Origin: JAHRVQ01 sp051278195
GTDB taxonomy: Bacteria; Pseudomonadota; Gammaproteobacteria; Pseudomonadales; Azotimanducaceae
Assembly (NCBI GenBank): GCA_051278195.1
Contig: JBNMQM010000010.1
Coordinates: 1 to 64,000, forward strand
DNA length: 64,000 nt
Direction: 5' to 3'
The translations under genes and the position numbers were made by a program. This document shows positions 8,445 to 18,248 of the stretch, piece after piece (positions within the stretch are counted from its first letter, which is position 1; each line of letters opens with the position of its first letter). A model generated the notes under the pieces. It ran no database searches and had not been told where the DNA came from. It saw only the letters and a program-made list of their open reading frames with translations.

Positions 8445-10151
8445 TTATCCGGCGGCTACAGCTTTCGGCTGGTTGCGCAATATTCGGCCGGATCGACGGC
8501 CCGTTAACTCACCGTTCTCTACAATGACATTGCCATTACAGATGGTGGCTAAGTAGCCTTTCGATTTTTGAGTCAAACGAGGTGTGTCGTCGGGGAAGTC
8601 ACGAACTAACGTGGGTTGGCCTTCAATTACCTTGTCGACGTCAATGATATTCACATCTGCCCGCATGCCGACGGCGAGAGTGCCACGGTCAGCAAAGCCA
8701 AGGATGCGCGCCTGTGCACTTGTTAGCAGTCGAATCGTCTCTTCAAGCGTAAAAGTGCCTTTTTCTCTATGCCAGTGGGAGAGCATAAAGGTCGACCATC
8801 CTGCGTCGATAATTTGAGTCAGGTGGGCGCCGGTGTCGCCCAGGCTTGGCAGTATCCAATCGTTCTTCAGAAACTCTTCCAACCCGTCATAGTTCTTGTT
8901 GCCGAATCTGACATGGAACAGCGCTTCGCCATCACTTTCCAGCATAGTGCGTAGCCAGGTTTCGGCTGGATGTTCGCCAGCAGCGGCTGCGATAGCAGGT
9001 AGGCTCTCATCAGCGCCCTTGGTATATTCAGGCGATTCACTATTGCCGAGGGAATAGAAGTTACTCACCCAGGTGTCGAGTGTCGGAGAACCGTTGCCGC
9101 CGCTGCCCATTTCACTGGCTTCCTTGATTAGCGTGGCTCGAGTATCGGCGTTCTGTATTGCGGCGAGGCGGGCCGGAAAGTCCAAGCTGATGAGCGCTTT
9201 CCATGCCGGAGACATAAACATAATGTTAGTTTTAAGTCCTGACAAGAAGCCAAAGGATCGTGGCAGGGCGAGTCCGGTAATATCGATGCCTTCCGCTAAC
9301 ATCGATTCAATAATGTCGGTGTATGCGTTGGATTTTCCGGCTGTGCCTGGAATATGTGGCGCAGTAAAAATAACGCGCGTTTGGGCAGCTAGAGCCTGCT
9401 CACGCAAGATTGCCATTTCAGTGTCGAGTCGAGAGTATTCCAATACGTTTTGAATCAGACCGTTGTTGTCTCCAACCGCTTTGGCAATCGCGACCATCTC
9501 TTCAGTTTTAGCGAATGTGCCGGGAATACTGCGACCATCCGGCATTTTGTGAGCGATCAAGCGACTACTAGAAAAACCGATGGCGCCCTCTGCAACAGAT
9601 TTCCCCGCTAAGGCTGCCATCTGAGCAATTTCGTCAGCGTTAGGTTCCTCGTCAACGCCACGTTCACCCATAACGTAGGTTCTAATGGCGCAATGCCCCA
9701 CCATGCCAACCAGATTAATGGCAGGCTCTAACTTCTCGAGAGAATCGAGATATTCACCATAGCTTTCCCAGTCCCAGGGTAGGCCGTTTAGGATGACTGA
9801 ACTCGGAATGTCTTCTACCGATTCCATCATGCCGGCCAGGTACTCACGATCTTGTGGCTTGCAGGGCGCAAAGGTCACGCCGCAGTTACCGATCAATGCC
9901 GTGGTCACGCCATGCCAAACGATGGGCGTTAGGTCCGGGTCCCAGCCTGCCTGCGCGTCTAGGTGAGTGTGCAGGTCTACAAATCCGGGCGTTACCGCAT
10001 GCCCTTTGGCATCGATTTCTCTGGTGCCACTGCCCTCAACCTTACCCACTGCAACGATGGTGTCATTGTCGATGGCAACATCACCTAGGTAAGGTTCTGA
10101 ACCGGTGCCGTCGACTATTAGGCCGCCGCGTATGACGAGATCATGAGACAT
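8445..10151 (-). CDS. N-acyl-D-amino-acid deacylase-like amidohydrolase
   Basis: 568 residues from the ATG at 10151, which has AGGA about 10 bp upstream; 28 further codons to 10235 are unlikely to be translated. The start MSHDLVIRGGLIVDGTG is the beta-rich amidohydrolase N-terminus, FVDLHTHLDAQ gives the metal-binding HxH, and VTTALIGNCGVTFAPC matches the D-aminoacylase subfamily, which hydrolyses N-acyl-D-amino acids at a Zn site. His and Asp metal ligands are plausible in FTAPHIP and LGDTGAHLTQI. Cytosolic. Stands alone between convergent and non-coding neighbours. Exact substrate uncertain: marine members of this group are broadly distributed and mostly untested. Confidence 0.87.
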   Translation of the reverse strand: MSHDLVIRGGLIVDGTGSEPYLGDVAIDNDTIVAVGKVEGSGTREIDAKGHAVTPGFVDLHTHLDAQAGWDPDLTPIVWHGVTTALIGNCGVTFAPCKPQDREYLAGMMESVEDIPSSVILNGLPWDWESYGEYLDSLEKLEPAINLVGMVGHCAIRTYVMGERGVDEEPNADEIAQMAALAGKSVAEGAIGFSSSRLIAHKMPDGRSIPGTFAKTEEMVAIAKAVGDNNGLIQNVLEYSRLDTEMAILREQALAAQTRVIFTAPHIPGTAGKSNAYTDIIESMLAEGIDITGLALPRSFGFLSGLKTNIMFMSPAWKALISLDFPARLAAIQNADTRATLIKEASEMGSGGNGSPTLDTWVSNFYSLGNSESPEYTKGADESLPAIAAAAGEHPAETWLRTMLESDGEALFHVRFGNKNYDGLEEFLKNDWILPSLGDTGAHLTQIIDAGWSTFMLSHWHREKGTFTLEETIRLLTSAQARILGFADRGTLAVGMRADVNIIDVDKVIEGQPTLVRDFPDDTPRLTQKSKGYLATICNGNVIVENGELTGRRSGRILRNQPKAVAAG

Positions 10152-11636
10152 GGTAAGTATCCTATGTGAAGTGTGTGAGTGATTTGGACAATTTTTTAGA
10201 GTAATTGAGTAGAGTAATTGAGTAGAGTACACCAATCGATATTTTGCGCATAACGTGTTTAATTGTTCCCTGGGCTGTCGATATCCCCCAGTGCTAATGG
10301 TGCTGATACGGCTTAGAGCCTATGGATTGCTTTGGCTGCAGCGGTGGCGCTAGCTCTGGTGCCAAGACCAGCCATCAGCTGAGAGCAACTTTCTCATCAT
10401 CTTCTTCATCGAATTCTGAGACATTTACCTCAACTGTTTCGATCACGCTATACATCTACGCATCTCATTTAGGCGCGAAAGGCAGAAAGCACGACGCTCA
10501 GCAGGTCAAACGGCACAACTAACGATATGACTCAAGGCGCGACTAACGCAACGCTAAAGTCGAACCGAGATTCAAGACAGTGTCGTTTTGGTGACACAAT
10601 GGGCACACCAATATAAATTGGTTTGGCGTGGTTTAAGTCAAGCCCTGAAAAAATATTTTAGACCCGAACCCGTTCAAAAATTCGTGTTTCTTTTTCAGTA
10701 TTTCGTTCCAGCGCGCGGGCGGATTTAACAGAAAACTAAAGGCTGAACAGGGAATGCTCATTTCGTCATGGTTGGGTCCTGCATGTTGGATTGGCGCCCA
10801 TTTTAGCGATGATCGCAAGAACGCGCTGGGTCAAACACTTGGGTCGCAATTGGAATGCCAAAGCTGTTGCCGCTGGGCGTGATTTTAAGCATAGATTTGA
10901 TTGGTTTCAAAAATGGTCGCTAAATCAGGTCAGCACTTATGGTTACAGACTGTCTGACTGTGAGGCTATCCAGCCAGCGGCGACGTTGTGTGCATTTACC
11001 CCGTTACTATCTTGGTTTGAATCGCTTGATAGCATCGGCGCCATGCTCAAACTCCTGCAGAGTCGATGTTAGAAAGTTGCTGAGATCATTGAGCCGTTAG
11101 TTGAGCATATTATCGATTTCGTCGGGCGGCCTAACGGTCACTGTGTTGAATCGTTCGCAATCAAGTTGTGGTGCGGTTGTAACGGCGTGCTGTCGCCAAT
11201 TATCGAAAGTACAGGCCTCATCTGCAGCCATCTGGACGTCGATATTGCCGACCGAAGAAAATGCGATGTCTGGGCGAGTGATGATCGGGATGTGAATTCT
11301 GACTCTGTTTCGCCACGTATCGTTCTCATCGCTATGGCAAGGAAGACAGTTTGAAACCTAGCCTTTGTCTGGAGGATATATTGGCATCGCTGGGCGTCTA
11401 ATTTCAGCGGTAACTTTATTAATGCAGAAAGTAGTCTAATAGGAACGAACAAGGTCAGCGTAAAGCACTAGGGCAATGTCTAGTAGACCGGACTGAATGG
11501 ATAGCGTTCACCGACGCGATGGCGCATTCATTTGATGAAGAGGACTACTGGTGGTAGGTTGTCGCATCGAAACTAGGTGCGATTTTGGTTCAGTCCTAAT
11601 GACAGCCTATCGCGACATCATTTTTCAGGAGGCAAG
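10152..11636. other. 1.4-kb region without a recognisable gene
   Basis: Directly upstream of the amidohydrolase, AGAGTAATTGAGT is duplicated in tandem (10198-10210, 10211-10223) with a partial third copy to 10229. Further right, one plus-strand frame is open from 10791 to 11354 except for a TAG at 11070-11072, and another frame carries a C-terminus-like run ending EEDYWW at 11548-11556. None was recognised. It may be eroded coding DNA; no ribosome site, tRNA or transposase motif was seen. Confidence 0.4.
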
Positions 11637-12194
11637 ATGCTTCGTATTATACTTCAAGTCATTGGTATCATCGTTCTCTTCGGCGCAGTCACCATTGTTA
11701 CGCTCAAAATTGACAACATGGATGCTGACGGTCCATCTATTCTATTCCCGGGTGGTGAACTCATTACCGGCGATCTGCATACTGGCCCGGATCCCGATTG
11801 GACTTTTACAGACGACGTCGTTTTTATCGAATTGCAGCTTGATGGCCCGATGAGTTCAAGGCGAATTTTCATTATGGAGAGTGAGGGTAAAATCTACGTT
11901 CCTTCAGGCTACATGCAGTCATTTCTGGGACGTCTGTGGAAAGAATGGGCATTTCAGGCTGCAGAAGGTGATGGCCTCGCCGTTGCTCGTATCAATGGTA
12001 TTCGCTACGAGCGACAGTTGGTCCGAATCAGTGAAGGCGATGCCATCAAAGGTATCGCGCAAAAAATGGCACAAAAATATGCCGGCGGCGGCGGGCCTGA
12101 AGCGGTTGCCAGAGGCATGCAGTCTGTCAGCAATGGCGATACCTGGCTTTTCGAATTGGCGCCTAGAACTTCGGCCTCTATAGGGAGTAAATGA
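11637..12194 (+). CDS. Uncharacterised N-terminally anchored protein
   Basis: 185 residues from ATG 11637, chosen because AGGAGG ends 4 bp upstream; earlier in-frame codons lack this. A hydrophobic N-terminus (about residues 3-22) would act as signal or anchor, leaving a soluble domain outside the inner membrane. The stretch FIMESEGKIYVPSGY and later INGIRYERQLVRI hint at a small beta-barrel of the nitroreductase/PNPOx type, but this is only a resemblance. The stop codon overlaps the start of the next small gene (ATGA), so the two are probably co-translated. Confidence 0.7.
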   Translation: MLRIILQVIGIIVLFGAVTIVTLKIDNMDADGPSILFPGGELITGDLHTGPDPDWTFTDDVVFIELQLDGPMSSRRIFIMESEGKIYVPSGYMQSFLGRLWKEWAFQAAEGDGLAVARINGIRYERQLVRISEGDAIKGIAQKMAQKYAGGGGPEAVARGMQSVSNGDTWLFELAPRTSASIGSK

Positions 12195-12328
12195 TGAAAA
12201 CTAAAAATTACCTCATTCTATGCGCTGTCATCGCCGTCGTCTGGTCAGGAATTCTGATGTCTGTCCCAGCGGTATCAGATGTCGTTGAACAAGTAATGAT
12301 TGGTTTTCTGTCGACCTATGCGACATAA
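12191..12328 (+). CDS. 45-residue membrane or secreted small protein
   Basis: An ATG at 12191 overlaps the upstream stop codon; the GGGAG at 12183-12187 would serve as ribosome site (a second ATG follows at 12194). The product begins MMKTKNYLILCAVIAVVWSG, a lysine-positive hydrophobic helix, and ends VMIGFLSTYAT, giving either one transmembrane segment or a cleaved signal with a short tail. No family recognised. The coupling to the preceding gene is the main evidence that it is real. Confidence 0.5.
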   Translation: MMKTKNYLILCAVIAVVWSGILMSVPAVSDVVEQVMIGFLSTYAT

Positions 12329-12387
12329 CCCTTTCGTTATAGGCGATACCCGAAAGGCGAAGTAGTACTTAGTTTTGTCGTATCGGG

Positions 12388-15147
12388 CTAGTCCACGTTT
12401 GCTTGATGCTTCTGTAGAATCGCCTTAAGCTTTGTGATTTCCACCGGCTTGGTCAGCAGGTCGTCCATGCCCGCGTCGTAACAGGATTGCTCCTGCTCGG
12501 GAAGGATGTGCGCGGTGAGCGCAACAATAGGTAAGCGTGGTTTACTCTGCTGCTGTTCCCAGTCCCTGATTAGGCTGGTAGCGGTGAAGCCATCCATCAC
12601 AGGCATTTCACAATCCATTAAAACAATGTCAAATTCTTGATCTAATTGTTTTAGGCGAGCAACTGCATCCTGACCATTCTCAGCCACTATTGCCGTATGA
12701 TTCAGCTTTTTGAGTAAGCCCTTGATCACTATTTGATTGACGGCGTTATCTTCAGCGACCAAAATATTTAGGGATGCTTCATCTGGAGTCACGCCCTCGA
12801 GCAGCTTATTGGCGCGGGTTTTATCTGTTGTAATTTGCGTGTCAAAGATCGATGCGAGCTGATCACTATAACCATCAAACGACAGGGGTTTGGTCGACAC
12901 ATAATTCGAGTTTGGATGACGATTTTCAAACTCAGGCTTGCCGGTCTCAGAGAAGATAATCGTTTTTTCGGAATATCCCCTGGCGCGCAGGTTCTCTGCT
13001 ATTGCTACGCTGTTTTCACCGCAATCAACGATCAGCAGTTTGACGGGATGCATGCGCTGCTTCGCGTCGTTCAGTGCCGCCAATGCAGTTTCCTGATTTT
13101 CTGCAGAAATGGAATCGAGGCCTCGTCGCTTTAACTCCTTGGTCAATAACTGACCAAAAGCTAGATTATTGTTGATGTATAGAAGGCGGCAATCCGAAGG
13201 CAGTTTGGGTGGTAGTGGAGCTGGCGCGCTGGCAGGCATATCGAGGGTGACAGAGAACACTGAGCCTAGGCCGGGCTTGCTTCGCACTTTTAACTTCCCC
13301 CCCATCAACTCGGTGAGCTGTTTTGTAATTGACAGGCCAAGGCCGGTGCCACCGTGCGTCCGGGATACGCTGGCGCTGGCTTGTTGAAACGACTCAAAAA
13401 GAAACGCTTGTTGCTCATGGCTAATACCAATGCCAGTGTCCTTCACAGATATCCTGATGAGGTGAGGGTTTTTCCTATCGAATTCAGCGCGCACAATCAC
13501 CATGCCCTGTTCGGTAAACTTGATAGCATTGCTGGTGAGGTTCAGGAGTATTTGGCCGACCCGAGTCGGGTCTCCTCGAACATGCCCTGGTAATTCAGTA
13601 TCGACGGAAGCAATGAGTTCAAACGGCTTATCAAAAGTCTGAACCGCTTGGATGCTCAGGCAACTATCGATTAACTCCCTCAAGTCGAAGTCGATGAGTT
13701 CAAGCTCCATTTTCCCATCCTCGATCTTTGAGTAATCGAGGATGTCATTGATAATGGTAATCAGCGTGGTAGTCGATGACTTGATGATCTGAACATAGCG
13801 TTTGTCGGTTTTGTCGGTTTTGTCTGTTTGCCGATCGGCCAACAATTCTGCCATGCCGAGAATTCCGTTCATTGGCGTGCGTAGTTCGTGGCTCATCTTC
13901 GCAAGAAATGCCAGCTTAGCCTTATTGTCCGACAGTGCTTGCTGTTTATCTAACTCCAAGCTGCGAATGCGTCCCGCAAGTGCAATTGAGTTCAACACCG
14001 TCTCAATCATAAACGCGACCTGAGAGGCGTAGAGCAAATTCATGCTGAATGGAATAACCTCCAGAAACCCGAGGAACAAGCTGGTACCCGTCACCAGCAG
14101 CATAAACCAGGCTACCGTGTAGTAACCGGCATAGGTCAATCCAGACCGCCAGTACTGAACTCCTAGAATGAAAAAGGTTATCCAGCTACACAGCCCGGCC
14201 ACAGTCGCAAGTTGTATACCGAGCAGAAGAAAACCGGAGATTGCGAGCAGCGCAGCACACAAACCAATGCATGCAAAAAATATCAGGAGGTAATATCGTC
14301 GACTACGTTTCTCAATGTGGAGAAAGTTGAGGGTGAAGAGCCCGGCGAATACCAACATCAGGCCGCCAAAAACGGTATGAGAGGCTTCATTCCATCTTGG
14401 CATTTCAGGCCACAAAAATTGATAGTTCAGACCATTCATGCCGGAGAAGTACAAGCCCGCAAAAGCTACCAGGCCCACATAGAACAGATAGGAAATTTCT
14501 CTTGTGGCGAGATAGAGGAAAAAATTATAGACGAACATCACAAGCATCAGGCCGACGCAGATCGCAAGCAATACCAACTCCAATTGATCATCGCGGGCAA
14601 AGCTTGTCGTTCGGGTCAGTTCAATGGGAAGCATGATGTGCTGAGCAAAGCGGATCTTGATATACACGTCAGTGACAGTGTTCGGTTCCATCTGCACGGG
14701 GAAGACGAAATGACGGTGCTCCACTTCGCGGCGATAAAAACTTTCATTGGGCTGGGCGGAAAACTTGTTTGTCTGGCTGCCGTTGACGAAGTAGTAGATA
14801 TCCACTTCATCCTTTAGCCCATCTTTAAGATGAACAAGCCAGTCGGATTCGTCCATAAATCCAGTTTTAATGGTCGCTTTAAACCAGATTGAAGCACTCG
14901 AGAAGCCGAGATGGATAAAATCCTGTGTGTTCGGCTGCCATTGATTCGATGGTAGTTCACGGATGTCCTCTATGCCCAATGCATTGGAGTCATCGGTGAA
15001 AATTGAGAGGTACTCAGAAAGATCCTGCGTTTGCTGCGTGTTGTCATTAAGAATTAGCTGGTTGCTCGCGGCTGATGCTGAAATCGGCGAGGGGCCGACC
15101 AACAGAATCAAGGCAATGATAAGTGACCCTAGTCTTCGCGCAGGCAT
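12388..15147 (-). CDS. Hybrid sensor histidine kinase, 7TMR-DISM type with two receiver domains
   Basis: About 919 residues from ATG 15147 (an alternative ATG at 15165 adds six). In order: signal peptide, extracellular 7TMR-DISM beta-sandwich (to about 180), seven transmembrane helices (about 190-395), HisKA with the phospho-His in AKMSHELRTPMNGILGM (about residue 420), HATPase_c with a glycine-rich THGGTGLGLSI, a first receiver (about 665-780) and a second intact receiver (from about 800) with LMDCEMPVMDG. In the first receiver the acidic pair is replaced (YINNN), so it is probably not phosphorylated normally. No HPt domain or cognate regulator adjoins; signal output must go elsewhere. Confidence 0.92.
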   Translation of the reverse strand: MPARRLGSLIIALILLVGPSPISASAASNQLILNDNTQQTQDLSEYLSIFTDDSNALGIEDIRELPSNQWQPNTQDFIHLGFSSASIWFKATIKTGFMDESDWLVHLKDGLKDEVDIYYFVNGSQTNKFSAQPNESFYRREVEHRHFVFPVQMEPNTVTDVYIKIRFAQHIMLPIELTRTTSFARDDQLELVLLAICVGLMLVMFVYNFFLYLATREISYLFYVGLVAFAGLYFSGMNGLNYQFLWPEMPRWNEASHTVFGGLMLVFAGLFTLNFLHIEKRSRRYYLLIFFACIGLCAALLAISGFLLLGIQLATVAGLCSWITFFILGVQYWRSGLTYAGYYTVAWFMLLVTGTSLFLGFLEVIPFSMNLLYASQVAFMIETVLNSIALAGRIRSLELDKQQALSDNKAKLAFLAKMSHELRTPMNGILGMAELLADRQTDKTDKTDKRYVQIIKSSTTTLITIINDILDYSKIEDGKMELELIDFDLRELIDSCLSIQAVQTFDKPFELIASVDTELPGHVRGDPTRVGQILLNLTSNAIKFTEQGMVIVRAEFDRKNPHLIRISVKDTGIGISHEQQAFLFESFQQASASVSRTHGGTGLGLSITKQLTELMGGKLKVRSKPGLGSVFSVTLDMPASAPAPLPPKLPSDCRLLYINNNLAFGQLLTKELKRRGLDSISAENQETALAALNDAKQRMHPVKLLIVDCGENSVAIAENLRARGYSEKTIIFSETGKPEFENRHPNSNYVSTKPLSFDGYSDQLASIFDTQITTDKTRANKLLEGVTPDEASLNILVAEDNAVNQIVIKGLLKKLNHTAIVAENGQDAVARLKQLDQEFDIVLMDCEMPVMDGFTATSLIRDWEQQQSKPRLPIVALTAHILPEQEQSCYDAGMDDLLTKPVEITKLKAILQKHQANVD

Positions 15148-15207
15148 GATAAAAGCATAGGTCAATATTTGGCATATGGGGCCAGAATTCGTTTACTCTG
15201 CCGCTAT

Positions 15208-15954
15208 TTATCCCGCTGTGAGCGCCAATAATTCTTCGATTGACTCAGTGCCTTCATATTTTTCGAAGTCTGTAACCTTGTTCTGCATCGCAACGAAACA
15301 CATTCTGTCTGCCAACTCGTTTCCTTCAACGCCAGAATGGCCCTTGACGTGGATGATGCTGAGACTTGAGGGGAGCTGGACGTAACATTCATACATCTTC
15401 TTGATGAGTTCAGCATTCGCAAGAACATCGCCTTTGCCGCGGGTCCAGTTTTTACGCTGCCATCCCGCTGCCCATTGGGTCATCGCTTTAACAGAGTAGG
15501 ACGAGTCACTGAGAATCTGAACTTTAAGGCCGTTTTCCAGCAAACTTTGCGCCAGTCGCATCGCTTCGAACAGAGCATTCAGCTCCGCTGTGTTGTTCGT
15601 GCCCCGATGATAGAGGCCATGGTATTTGGCTTGAATGCTTCCGGACTGATAAACAATGATGCCCGATGCGGCAGGGCCGGGATTGGGATCGCATCCACCA
15701 TCACAAAAAATGTGCACGTCAAAGTTCTCATCCAATTCGAAGGCGGGGCGTTTTTTGGACGGTTTAGATGATTTTTTCGCGACAATACTTTGTTCCGGTG
15801 CTTGGCTAAACGCTGCTTCGGCTAAAGCGCGGCTTTCAAAGCCTTTAAATTTGGCACCCTTGTGTCCAGCCACTGCTGCCTGAGCGGTAGGCCAATCCTC
15901 GAAGATACCAGTCTGCCGGCCTTCCCATATAACGTAATATTTCTTTTTTGCCAC
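15208..15954 (-). CDS. rnhA: Ribonuclease HI with N-terminal hybrid-binding domain
   Basis: 248 residues. Residues 5-49 (YYVIWEGRQTGIFEDW...) are the viroplasmin-like RNA/DNA hybrid-binding domain seen in eukaryotic RNase H1 and some bacteria; a Lys/Ser linker follows, then the catalytic domain from about 78. The metal-binding quartet is visible as Asp85, Glu124, Asp150 and Asp216, with His206 in the KGHSG loop. It degrades RNA in RNA-DNA hybrids during replication and R-loop removal. The C-terminal tail (ESIEELLALTAG) is an extension. A second, short RNase H may exist elsewhere in the genome. Confidence 0.95.
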   Translation of the reverse strand: MAKKKYYVIWEGRQTGIFEDWPTAQAAVAGHKGAKFKGFESRALAEAAFSQAPEQSIVAKKSSKPSKKRPAFELDENFDVHIFCDGGCDPNPGPAASGIIVYQSGSIQAKYHGLYHRGTNNTAELNALFEAMRLAQSLLENGLKVQILSDSSYSVKAMTQWAAGWQRKNWTRGKGDVLANAELIKKMYECYVQLPSSLSIIHVKGHSGVEGNELADRMCFVAMQNKVTDFEKYEGTESIEELLALTAG

Positions 15955-15977
15955 TGTGCTTCAGTACTCTGGGTCGT

Positions 15978-16033
15978 TGTTTAGAGTTAATTGTTTAGAG
16001 TTAATTGTTTAGAGTTAATTGTTTAGAGTTAAT
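15978..16033. repeat. Four perfect tandem copies of a 14-bp unit
   Basis: TGTTTAGAGTTAAT occurs four times in a row (15978, 15992, 16006, 16020), just upstream of the leftward RNase H gene. It is AT-rich and could move or create promoter elements for that gene. Copy number is likely variable by slippage (inference). Confidence 0.9.
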
Positions 16034-16188
16034 TGTTCGGAGCTGACCGTTTGAAACGGCCGTTAAGGTGAATGATAACAGCGGGTACTGTTTCATTTCA
16101 TGATGTTGATTGATTGTGGCAAAGATTGGAAGTTGTTAAGTCGGCGACTGAAATTCTTTGGCCTCGGTGACGTAATCAGTTAGATTCG

Positions 16189-16719
16189 ATGCTCCGTTCC
16201 AACGATAGCCCTTATATGACATTTACGAATGTTGCGATCGACCCCGCTGACTTGCCGACAATCGAGGCCGTCGCCTACCAGCCGCTGTCACCTGCCTATC
16301 CGAGCGTCAAGACGGGCATCACGGCGCTGGTGTTTGGTATCGGTATTGTGGTTTTCCTGCTGGTCGCGTTTCTCTTGAATTTTCCTCTCTGGATAAAACT
16401 GACTTTACCCTCGATCGTGCTGCTCATCGCTGCACTGATGACCCGTTTCGCCCTCGAATCGGCACGGGTCAAGCGCTTTGCCATTCGTGAGCACGATATT
16501 TTATTCGAATCTGGCGTGTTCTGGCGTTCACAAACCATTCAGCCGCTGAATAGAGTTCAGCACGTAGAAATTTCTAGTGGCCCTATCGACAAGCGATTTG
16601 GGCTGGCAGAAATTCACCTGTTTAGTTCGGGCTGTGGCTCGGCGACCTACATTATTCCGGGTCTGCCGGTCAGTGTGGCAGAGGACCTACGCGAATTTGT
16701 CTTAAGGCATAGGCGCTAA
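16189..16719 (+). CDS. PH-domain membrane protein, YdbS-like
   Basis: 176 residues: two transmembrane helices (about 42-65 and 68-86), then a bacterial PH (bPH2/DUF304) domain with the typical FAIREHDILFESGVFWRSQ and IQPLNRVQHVEIS blocks. The family is found as a pair with the larger YdbT-like protein encoded 2 bp downstream, and in Bacillus such pairs are membrane proteins involved in bacteriocin resistance. Function in Gram-negatives is unknown. The ATG at 16189 is the most upstream; MTFTNVAID (16216) is an alternative. Confidence 0.85.
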   Translation: MLRSNDSPYMTFTNVAIDPADLPTIEAVAYQPLSPAYPSVKTGITALVFGIGIVVFLLVAFLLNFPLWIKLTLPSIVLLIAALMTRFALESARVKRFAIREHDILFESGVFWRSQTIQPLNRVQHVEISSGPIDKRFGLAEIHLFSSGCGSATYIIPGLPVSVAEDLREFVLRHRR

Positions 16720-16721
16720 AC

Positions 16722-18248
16722 GTGAACATTTTGGCTGACGAGGACGAAAACTGGCAGAAACTGTCGGTATGGTCTGTCCTTCATTTTATTGCCAGCTTGC
16801 TAAAACAACTTGGCGGCAACCTGATCGCGATCATACCTCTGATCTACGGCATCTCCAGTCTCGATGATCCGTTGCTTGTAGCCGCCGTCGTCAGCGCTCT
16901 GATTATCTTGATGATCACCTATGCGATTCTGCAATATGTCTATTTCAGCTATCAGGTTACTGACGATAGTGTTCTGGTGCGAAAGGGCGTGCTATTCAAA
17001 AAACAGATCAACCTAGGGTTTGAGCGAATTCAGAATGTGTCGTTCAAACATCCCTTCTATTTCCGCCCGCTCGAACTGGTCACGGTCAAGATCGACAGCG
17101 CTGGATCATCCGGTGATGAAGTTTATCTCTCTGCCCTTGACGGACCACATGCGCAATTGATCCATGACCAGATAGCCGCGGCCAAGCTGGTGCTGGGTCA
17201 ATTTTCTGAGGAAAACAGCGAATCTGTAACCGAGTTTCCAGCAAAGAACACTTCTGAAAACCTTCAACGATTTCTAATCGATAGGTCACTACTGGATTTG
17301 GTCATTCACGGCCTTACGAACAACCGCGCCTGGATTATTCTCGGTGCAGTTGGTGCGGCCTATGGCCAGTTCAAAGAACAGCTCCATACTTTCACCGCTG
17401 ATCTTGGTTTTGACGTCTCTGGTTTTCTCAGTGATCAAACCATTCCTGTCGTGGCTCTGTTGTTATTGTCCGCTTTTTTCCTGAGCCTTATTCTTGTCGC
17501 GTTACTGTCCGTTGTGGGATCAATCTTCTCCTACTACAACTATAAACTGTACGATACTGACGACGCTTTTACGGTAAATCGAGGACTACTGACCCGGCAC
17601 GAAATCCACATACAAAAGTCCCGCATCCAGAGTGTCTATTTTCGCCAGGACTGGCTCGACCGCGTGCTGGGGCGCGTCAATCTGATTTTTGAGCAGTTGT
17701 CGCACAAGACGCAAGGGCTGGACGACGTAAAGTTGTTAGTGCCGACTGTAACCCCTGTCGAGGCGCTGCGGCTGACCCGTGAAGTCATGTTATTGCCCGA
17801 CCTTGAGAGTTTGTCGTTCACCGGTATCAGTAAACGTTATTGGTTCAGAAATCTTGCCCTCTGGGGCCTGCTCTATCTGCCAGCCATTCTGCTGGGGATT
17901 GGATCGGAAAACGCCGTTTGGATTGCGCCTGCTGTGTTCGTTTTCTATTTGCTACATGCGGGATTACTGTACCGGTCATGGAAATGCAAAGGTATTGCCA
18001 TTGACGCAGATGCTGTCGTTGTCCGTCAGGGCATTTTCGGCATCGACTACCTCGTCATCCCTGCTCACAAGCTGCAGCGAGCAAAATACATCCAGTCGCC
18101 TATGATGAAGCGCCATAGTCTTGCGAGCCTGCAACTAACGGTAGCATCACGTTCGGTAGAAGTGCCGTTTCTCGATAGCGCTCTGGTTTGCCAGGTGATT
18201 GATTACACGCTCTATCAAGCTGAATCGTCTAATCGCTCCTGGATGTAA
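16722..18248 (+). CDS. Multi-PH-domain membrane protein, YdbT-like
   Basis: 508 residues starting at GTG 16722, two bases after the previous stop. Three repeats of a membrane hairpin followed by a bPH2 domain are visible: VTDDSVLVRKGVLFKKQ near 85, TDDAFTVNRGLLTRHE near 280, and IDADAVVVRQGIFG near 425. Each carries the RIQ(N/S)V-type strand. It is the regular partner of the YdbS-like protein and likely forms an inner-membrane complex with it. Its 3' end overlaps a truncated AHSA1 gene on the other strand by 34 bp. Confidence 0.88.
   Translation: MNILADEDENWQKLSVWSVLHFIASLLKQLGGNLIAIIPLIYGISSLDDPLLVAAVVSALIILMITYAILQYVYFSYQVTDDSVLVRKGVLFKKQINLGFERIQNVSFKHPFYFRPLELVTVKIDSAGSSGDEVYLSALDGPHAQLIHDQIAAAKLVLGQFSEENSESVTEFPAKNTSENLQRFLIDRSLLDLVIHGLTNNRAWIILGAVGAAYGQFKEQLHTFTADLGFDVSGFLSDQTIPVVALLLLSAFFLSLILVALLSVVGSIFSYYNYKLYDTDDAFTVNRGLLTRHEIHIQKSRIQSVYFRQDWLDRVLGRVNLIFEQLSHKTQGLDDVKLLVPTVTPVEALRLTREVMLLPDLESLSFTGISKRYWFRNLALWGLLYLPAILLGIGSENAVWIAPAVFVFYLLHAGLLYRSWKCKGIAIDADAVVVRQGIFGIDYLVIPAHKLQRAKYIQSPMMKRHSLASLQLTVASRSVEVPFLDSALVCQVIDYTLYQAESSNRSWM

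Noticed and set aside
10322..10522. 66-residue plus-strand frame
   Set aside because: Low complexity (Ser-rich), no ribosome site, no conserved motif.
14212..14817. 201-residue plus-strand frame
   Set aside because: Lies inside the membrane part of the hybrid kinase gene on the other strand; no ribosome site and composition typical of an antisense shadow.
15978..16033. Repeat array considered as CRISPR
   Set aside because: 14-bp units directly adjacent without spacers; it is a simple tandem repeat.
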